From CAJXZP01 sp964195485 (lineage in GTDB: Bacteria > Bacteroidota > Bacteroidia > Flavobacteriales_G > Salibacteraceae), in NCBI GenBank assembly GCA_964195485.1, contig CAXMPG010000126.1:1-10102 (forward strand): a stretch of DNA of 10,102 nucleotides, written 5' to 3'. Below the pieces are notes generated by a model. That model saw only the letters and a program-made list of their open reading frames with translations, did not search any database and was not told the DNA's origin. Shown here piece after piece: positions 5,953 to 10,102 of this stretch (positions are counted from its first letter, which is position 1; each line of letters opens with the position of its first letter). Both the position numbers and the translations under genes were made by a program.

Positions 5953-6620
5953 TTTATATACCGATTAATTTTATTCCCATTTACGAGGTAAACCATTAAT
6001 AAAATAGTGAAAGAAATAGCGAATAATAGGAACGAGTACTGATTTGCTGCCCCGTAATTTAGAGCCTCTACTTCATCAAAGATAGCAATAGAAGCTACTT
6101 TTGTCTGCCCTGGAATATTTCCTCCAATCATTAAAACCACTCCAAATTCGCCAATCGTATGCGCAAAAGTAAGCACAAGTCCGGTGAGAATAGACGGCTT
6201 AATATTAGGCAACAATACCTTTATAAGTGTTTCAATTCTAGACTTTCCAAGTACGTATGAGGCATCAATAATTGATTTTGGAACTTGCGATAAACCCGCT
6301 TGAAGTGGATGCACCATAAATGGCAGACTGTAAATAATAGAGGCAAAAACTAATCCTTCAAACGAAAAAATAAGTCGTAAACCTAACCACGTTTCTAGCC
6401 AATTGCCAAAGTTGTTTGATGGACTAAAAGCTACCAATAAATAAAAACCCAATACTGTTGGCGGGAGAACCAGCGGCATACTAACCAAAGCCTCAAAAAC
6501 GGGTTTGATTTTAGACTTTGAAAACGCCAACCAATAGGCAATAGGAACCGAAAACACCATTAAAATAACCGTGGTTATTAATGCCAATTTAAATGTTAAA
6601 AATAGTGGTGTCCAATCCAT
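5949..6620 (-). CDS. modB: Molybdate ABC transporter permease ModB
   Basis: A 223-residue inner-membrane permease of the ModABC importer with about five or six transmembrane helices. It starts MDWTPLFLTFKLA, the usual ModB opening, and carries the LPPTVLGFYLL segment and the EAA loop (DASYVLGKSRIETLIKVLLP) that docks on ModC. HTIGEFGVVLMIGGNIPGQT near the C-terminus is strongly diagnostic of ModB. I chose the ATG at 6620: a GGAGG Shine-Dalgarno stands 9 bases upstream and the family usually starts here, whereas an in-frame TTG at 6647 would add nine residues that run through that site. modA ends 58 bases upstream, and that gap also holds TAAATTTG (6645-6652, minus strand), a possible internal -7 element without a clear -33. 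The stop overlaps the modC start. Confidence 0.93.
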   Translation of the reverse strand: MDWTPLFLTFKLALITTVILMVFSVPIAYWLAFSKSKIKPVFEALVSMPLVLPPTVLGFYLLVAFSPSNNFGNWLETWLGLRLIFSFEGLVFASIIYSLPFMVHPLQAGLSQVPKSIIDASYVLGKSRIETLIKVLLPNIKPSILTGLVLTFAHTIGEFGVVLMIGGNIPGQTKVASIAIFDEVEALNYGAANQYSFLLFAISFTILLMVYLVNGNKINRYIK

Positions 6621-6629
6621 ATATGTTTG

Positions 6630-6634
6630 CCTCC
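6630..6634 (-). promoter_or_regulatory. Shine-Dalgarno site of modB
   Basis: GGAGG on the minus strand, 9 bases before the ATG at 6620. Strong Shine-Dalgarno sites are uncommon in Bacteroidota; this one fixes the modB start over the upstream TTG alternative. Confidence 0.6.
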
Positions 6635-6678
6635 AAAGCAATTGCAAATTTACCCTAATTTAAGACCTAGTATGTTAC

Positions 6679-7431
6679 TTATGGCACTTGATACCCATAC
6701 TTCTTCAATATGTTCTGGGCCGATTCAGAATGTAAGAAATAAGAGAACTTGTCTGCTTCTACGCTATGTTTGGACTTTTTGATTATGATAAACCCCTGAG
6801 CAATGGGTGCATATAAGCTTTTATCAATCTCTATCCATACGCCTTTATCTTTCATTAGTCCAGATAAAACCACCGATTTTGCAGTAAAACCAACTTCGGC
6901 TGCTCCAGAGGTAATGAATTGATTGGTTTGCCCCACACCTTCTCCATACACAAACTTTGGTTCTAACGCGGTGTATAGCTTTTTACTATCCAGGTATTCT
7001 TTGGTAGCTCTTCCATACGGTGCTGTTCTTGGATTAGCAATTGCAATATGCTTTACGGATTCCGTTTGCAATGTCTGTAAGCTAGCTTTAAAGCTTGAAT
7101 TATAGGACCACATCACCAATGTTCCATACGCATAAACCTTAGGTGGGTTTGTTGAAAACCCTGATTCAAATAAATCTTGTGCATACTTCATATCGGCAGA
7201 AATAAAAATATCAAAAGGAGCTCCTTGTTTTATCTGAGCGTTTAGTTTTCCCGAAGAACTGAAAACCGCTTTGTGTTGCGTATAGTTTTGCGCATTATAA
7301 ACGCTAATTATTTCTGTCAATGCATATTGCATATTTGCAGCTGCAGCAATATTTAAATGCTTGTTTGAGTTACTTTCACAACCAGCTAAAACCCAGATTG
7401 AAAACAAAATTATACCCAAATAGCTTTTCAT
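6679..7431 (-). CDS. modA: Molybdate ABC transporter substrate-binding lipoprotein ModA
   Basis: A 250-residue extracytoplasmic binding protein that captures molybdate or tungstate and delivers it to ModB. A lipoprotein signal peptide ends in VLAGC, with the lipidated Cys at residue 18. ModA landmarks follow: NIAAAANMQYALTEI (27-41), FSSSGKLNAQIKQGAPFDIFISAD (57-80) with the serines that usually hold the oxyanion, ANPRTAPYGRATKEYL (132-147), and VYGEGVGQTNQFITSGAAEVGFTAKS (161-186). The length is typical. Its ATG is only 9 bases after the fetB stop codon, so it is probably co-transcribed with fetAB. Selectivity between molybdate and tungstate cannot be read here, and no molybdopterin-synthesis gene is in view. 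Confidence 0.93.
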   Translation of the reverse strand: MKSYLGIILFSIWVLAGCESNSNKHLNIAAAANMQYALTEIISVYNAQNYTQHKAVFSSSGKLNAQIKQGAPFDIFISADMKYAQDLFESGFSTNPPKVYAYGTLVMWSYNSSFKASLQTLQTESVKHIAIANPRTAPYGRATKEYLDSKKLYTALEPKFVYGEGVGQTNQFITSGAAEVGFTAKSVVLSGLMKDKGVWIEIDKSLYAPIAQGFIIIKKSKHSVEADKFSYFLHSESAQNILKKYGYQVP

Positions 7432-7440
7432 AGAATCGGG

Positions 7441-8229
7441 TTATTTAGTGAATATTTTTTTCAAGTTGTCCATCCCATCAAAAACATATTTATCTGATAT
7501 CCATAACGTCAAAATCACACTAATAATAGACGAGCTAAAAACGGTGATCATTAACATAATCTGATACTTTATAGCCACATTTGGAGAACTTCCACCTAAA
7601 ATTTGACCAGTCATCATTCCGGGTAAAGAAATCAATCCTACAATAGCGGTAGCGGCAATTACAGGATTAAACGCAATTTTCAATGCTTCTCTTTTAAAGC
7701 GCGTTAAAGCTTCTGCACGTGTTGCTCCATTGGCCAAGTACCATTTGTATAAATCACTTTCAGTATCTAATTGTTTGAAGTAAAACGTTAATGCAATGAT
7801 GATGGTTTTAAGCGTATTACCCAATAGCATACCTGTAATAGGTATAAAGTACCTGGCTTCAAACATATTATCTAGCTTCACCACAAACCCTAAGAAATAA
7901 GCATCGGTAATTGCAATACTTACTACTCCAGCAATAAATACGGGCGCAAACATTATTTTAAGCTTTAGTCCGCTACGTTTAACAACGGTATAAGCCGCAA
8001 TGATGGTCATGAGAAACACCCATCCAAAATTTATCCAGTTGCTCTCTAAATCGAATATAAACTCCAGATAAATACCCACTAATAAAAGTTGAACAGTCAT
8101 ACGCGCGATAGAAATTATTCCATCTTTAACCAATCCAGTTTTGTAATACCAAAGCACCCAAATTGGAATTATTAAAAGAGCGTATCCTGCGAAAAGCTTC
8201 CAATATCCTATATCAGCTACTTCGCCCAT
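7441..8229 (-). CDS. fetB: FetB-type ABC transporter permease (UPF0014 family)
   Basis: A 262-residue multi-helix membrane protein of the UPF0014/FetB family, the membrane partner of FetA. In E. coli FetAB lowers cytoplasmic iron and protects against peroxide. Family landmarks are ARMTVQLLLVGIYL (about 42-55), YFIPITGMLLGN (about 127-138), LANGATRAEAL (about 164-174) and LISLPGMMTGQILGGSSP (about 198-215), followed by a segment beginning IKYQIMLM that is typical of the family. Six or seven hydrophobic segments are visible. The ATG shares one base with the fetA stop codon (TAATG), a sign of coupled translation. modA follows after 9 bases. The family is secure; iron as the substrate is only known from E. 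coli, and co-location with modABC leaves the substrate open. Confidence 0.9.
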   Translation of the reverse strand: MGEVADIGYWKLFAGYALLIIPIWVLWYYKTGLVKDGIISIARMTVQLLLVGIYLEFIFDLESNWINFGWVFLMTIIAAYTVVKRSGLKLKIMFAPVFIAGVVSIAITDAYFLGFVVKLDNMFEARYFIPITGMLLGNTLKTIIIALTFYFKQLDTESDLYKWYLANGATRAEALTRFKREALKIAFNPVIAATAIVGLISLPGMMTGQILGGSSPNVAIKYQIMLMITVFSSSIISVILTLWISDKYVFDGMDNLKKIFTK

Positions 8230-8846
8230 TACAAGGTTATTATTTTATCTGATTTTTCCATCCAGTAAGAATCATGGGTTGACGCAACTACGGTTAATTC
8301 CTTTTGACTTAGAATAAAGTCGGTGATTTTTTTACGATTCGTCTCATCTAAAGCCGAAGTAGGTTCATCGGTAATTAACAAAGGTTTTTTAAGTAGTAAA
8401 CTACTCGCTAATAAAACTCGTTGACGTTGACCACCAGAAATGGTACTCGGTGTTTTATCCAATAATTCAGGTGGTAAGCTTAATCCTTCAAATACCTCTT
8501 TTATTCTGTTCTCCGAAGGCTTTAATCCCGCATTAGCGGCAAACTCAAAAGGGGCATCAATCATTTCTCTAATCGAATCAAAGTGAAGTGCAGTTTCTTG
8601 GGGAACCCAAGCCAATTGCTGCCGAATAAATCCAACATTAGATTCATTGAGTGGTTTATCAAACAATAGAATATCACCACTTTGAAAAGGAGTAAACCCA
8701 GCTATTGCATGAAGTAATGTAGATTTTCCTTTGCCTGACTCACCGGTAATAGCCACTTTTTGACCTTGATTAACATCAAAACTCAAACTCTCAATAACAA
8801 CTTGGGAGTTATATGCAATTTTGATATTTTTTACTTGGATAATCAT
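8229..8846 (-). CDS. fetA: FetA-type ABC transporter ATP-binding protein
   Basis: A 205-residue compact ABC ATPase that pairs with the UPF0014 permease. Motifs, counted from the ATG at 8846: Walker A GESGKGKST (35-43), Q-loop Q83 in WVPQETALHF, signature ISGGQ (136-140), Walker B LLITDEP (156-162), D-loop SALD, and switch H191 in STHD. It is short, with no C-terminal regulatory domain, as is usual for FetA. An in-frame GTG two codons upstream (8852) is possible, but the ATG is preferred. It is the first gene of the fetAB-modABC run. A 23-base inverted repeat containing a 12-base palindrome lies 15 bases upstream and is a plausible operator. Confidence 0.88.
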   Translation of the reverse strand: MIIQVKNIKIAYNSQVVIESLSFDVNQGQKVAITGESGKGKSTLLHAIAGFTPFQSGDILLFDKPLNESNVGFIRQQLAWVPQETALHFDSIREMIDAPFEFAANAGLKPSENRIKEVFEGLSLPPELLDKTPSTISGGQRQRVLLASSLLLKKPLLITDEPTSALDETNRKKITDFILSQKELTVVASTHDSYWMEKSDKIITL

Positions 8847-8860
8847 TTCCACGAATTTAA

Positions 8861-8883
8861 GGTTGATTATTGATTAATCAACC
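8861..8883. promoter_or_regulatory. Nested palindrome upstream of fetA, possible operator
   Basis: GGTTGATTA (8861-8869) pairs with TAATCAACC (8875-8883) around a 5-base loop, and TTGATTAATCAA (8870-8881) is by itself a perfect 12-base palindrome overlapping the right arm. No T tract follows on the minus strand, so it does not look like a terminator. Its place 15 bases before fetA suits an operator or a leader hairpin controlling the fetAB-modABC operon. Confidence 0.45.
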
Positions 8884-8890
8884 AACTATT

Positions 8891-8938
8891 TAATTCTCTT
8901 CACATTTGATAAAGTTAGATACCAAGAAAAGAGAATTA
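8891..8938. repeat. 10-bp inverted repeat at the end of apbE
   Basis: TAATTCTCTT (8891-8900) and its exact reverse complement (8929-8938) enclose 28 bases; the right arm covers the apbE stop codon. No T tract follows in either direction, so termination is doubtful. It could be a 3' stabilising hairpin or chance in AT-rich DNA. Confidence 0.25.
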
Positions 8939-10042
8939 TAATTCTACCAACATGTTCTTCAATCCAGAAGAAAAATAAGTTTGCATTTCTCCGTTTTCAT
9001 CACTGTAAATGAGGTACGCTTGAATTCCTAATTCCGGTTTATTCTCCATTAACAATTTGGCTTTTTCGAATCCCATTACCATAAAGGCGGTTGCATAAGC
9101 ATCAGCAAGTCCGCAATTAGCCATTACCACAGTCGCGCTTAGCAATGAATGCTGTACAGGAAAACCTGTTTTAGGATTGATAGTATGTGCATAGCGCATT
9201 CCGGCTTCCTCATAGTATTTTCTATAATTACCGGAGGTAGCAACTGCAACATTATTTAGTTTAATGGTAGCCGCTAAATCACGCGCATTATTATGGTCAA
9301 CGGGTTTATCAATACCTATTTTCCATAAACTGCCATCTGACTTTGAACCATGTGCGGTTAATTCACCTCCAACTTCAATCATGTAATTAGGCAACCCCAA
9401 TCCCAAAAAGTATTTAGCAAGAACATCTACCGAGTATCCTTGGGCAATTCCGTTAAAATCAAGATTTGTAGCTGCGTTGGTTTTATTCATTATTAAACCA
9501 GTATCGATAGAAACCCACATTTGGTTATCTTCAAAACCGACAGATTGCAACAATGAATCTACGAGAATAGAATCCATTTTTTCTCGATTTTTAAAGCCAA
9601 ACCCCCATGCATTAACCAATTCTCCTACCGTAGGGTTGTAAGCTCCATCTGTATTATGATATACCTCTTTACTCAATTTGAAGTTATCAATAAAATAGCC
9701 GAATTGATCATCGTTTATTTCAAATGCCAATTCGCTAGATTTATTGACTCTAGAAATTATAGAGGTCTCTACCCACATAGAGGCAGCTAAATCTATTTCG
9801 TCTAATATAGAATCAATAGCCGTCTTACCTACCGTTAAACTGTCCGTAAAGTACACGATATGATAGGTGGTACCTTGCGCTTCCCCTTCAATTTCATAAC
9901 GCAAAGAAGAATTTACCTTTACGATAGTATCATTTTCATTACATCCCGTAAATAGGATAATAACAAACGCCATTAAAAAAGAAAAGCTCCAATAGTGGAG
10001 CTTTTCTTTTTTATAATTTTTATGATTAACCTCCGAAATCAT
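8936..10042 (-). CDS. apbE: FAD:protein FMN transferase ApbE (lipoprotein)
   Basis: Attaches FMN covalently to threonine residues of extracytoplasmic flavoproteins such as NqrB and NqrC, using FAD and Mg2+. From the ATG at 10042 it has 368 residues. Landmarks in order are GTTYHIVY (57-64), GAYNPTVGELVNAWGFG (134-150), LDFNGIAQGYSVD (194-206), IEVGGELTAHG (222-232), TSGNYRKYY (269-277) and HTINPKTGFPV (286-296), with a GLADAYATAFMVMG helix and its metal-site acids near 311-324. A signal peptide with a KNYKKEK n-region and a WSFSFLMAFVIILF core ends in FTGC, with the lipidated Cys at 34. The start is uncertain: ATGs at 10054 and 10042 overlap nqrF, while the ATG at 9973 avoids overlap but loses the basic n-region. 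A terminator hairpin (9975-10012) lies within this 5' part. The position directly behind nqrF fits its job. Confidence 0.9.
   Translation of the reverse strand: MISEVNHKNYKKEKLHYWSFSFLMAFVIILFTGCNENDTIVKVNSSLRYEIEGEAQGTTYHIVYFTDSLTVGKTAIDSILDEIDLAASMWVETSIISRVNKSSELAFEINDDQFGYFIDNFKLSKEVYHNTDGAYNPTVGELVNAWGFGFKNREKMDSILVDSLLQSVGFEDNQMWVSIDTGLIMNKTNAATNLDFNGIAQGYSVDVLAKYFLGLGLPNYMIEVGGELTAHGSKSDGSLWKIGIDKPVDHNNARDLAATIKLNNVAVATSGNYRKYYEEAGMRYAHTINPKTGFPVQHSLLSATVVMANCGLADAYATAFMVMGFEKAKLLMENKPELGIQAYLIYSDENGEMQTYFSSGLKNMLVEL
9975..10012 (-). terminator. Perfect 17-bp terminator hairpin between nqrF and apbE
   Basis: The two arms (9975-9991 and 9996-10012) are exact reverse complements over 17 bases with a 4-base loop. 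The GC-rich core GCTCCA/TGGAGC is flanked by A-rich and T-rich arms, so on the minus strand it ends in TTTTCTTTTTT. It begins 13 bases after the nqrF stop codon, as expected for the nqr operon terminator. It is symmetric and would also work on the plus strand. It lies inside the 5' region of apbE if that gene starts at 10042 or 10054. Confidence 0.85.
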
Positions 10043-10102
10043 CGAAAGAAACATTTTCTTCAGGAATACCCCAATCGTCAGTCATTTTAATAACCGCATT
10101 GT
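10026..10102 (-). CDS. nqrF: NqrF C-terminus (Na+-translocating NADH:quinone reductase subunit F), partial
   Basis: Only the last 24 complete codons are in the window, and the gene continues beyond its right edge. The peptide reads NAVIKMTDDWGIPEENVSFD and then DFGG, ending in TAA. This matches the conserved NqrF tail, in which an NAAVIKML-like helix leads to a G(V/I)-x-x-EN stretch and a terminal DDFG(G/S). NqrF is the NADH-oxidising, FAD and 2Fe-2S subunit that feeds electrons to the sodium-pumping Nqr complex; this tail belongs to its ferredoxin-reductase-like NADH domain. The apbE gene directly downstream, whose product flavinylates Nqr subunits, supports the call. Confidence is limited by the short fragment. 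Confidence 0.8.
   Translation of the reverse strand, partial: NAVIKMTDDWGIPEENVSFDDFGG

Noticed and set aside
6621..6647. TTG start for ModB, adding nine residues
   Set aside because: The extension covers the GGAGG ribosome-binding site of the ATG at 6620, which gives the usual ModB N-terminus.
6645..6652. TAAATTTG on the minus strand as a promoter for modBC
   Set aside because: It matches the -7 consensus, but no -33 TTG is found at the right spacing, and such matches are common in AT-rich DNA; mentioned only under modB.

Overview
The window looks like chromosomal DNA of a Bacteroidota bacterium, most likely a marine flavobacterium. The evidence is AT-rich DNA, TAnnTTTG-type -7 promoter elements, few Shine-Dalgarno sites, a lipoprotein-type ApbE beside the end of a Na+-translocating NADH:quinone reductase (nqrF), and protein sequences of flavobacterial character. 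No rRNA, tRNA, transposase, phage gene or CRISPR array was seen.

Layout. (1) Positions 1-2734, minus strand: an AraC-family regulator, an atypical short-chain dehydrogenase (SDR)-like NAD(P)-binding protein and a dihydroflavonol-reductase-like extended SDR form a tight operon that ends in a clear terminator at 1-26. (2) Positions 2814-4262, plus strand and divergent from the first: a GbsR/MarR-type regulator is followed by two overlapping genes for small, mutually related three-helix membrane proteins. An identical operator-like palindrome (ACTTTCA-N8-TGAAAGT) lies upstream of the regulator and again upstream of the first membrane protein, and a terminator closes the unit. This is the least-described system here. 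(3) Positions 4263-4495: a hairpin-rich intergenic repeat resembling REP-type interspersed elements of Bacteroidota, then a candidate promoter for a PnuC-family vitamin/nucleoside transporter (4496-5107). (4) Positions 5104-8846, minus strand: a five-gene run, fetA-fetB-modA-modB-modC, joins a FetAB-type (UPF0014) ABC pair to a complete molybdate-type ABC importer. Its last stop codon interlocks with that of pnuC. (5) Positions 8936-10102, minus strand: ApbE flavin transferase and the last codons of nqrF. A perfect 17-bp terminator hairpin lies inside the region that probably encodes the ApbE signal peptide.

How the genes fit together. ApbE attaches FMN to Nqr subunits, so its place behind nqr is functional. 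ModABC would bring in molybdate or tungstate; FetAB is a metal-linked exporter in E. coli, but its co-transcription with mod here suggests a shared metal-homeostasis or envelope role that is not established. The GbsR-like regulator probably represses itself and the twin membrane proteins through the paired palindromes.
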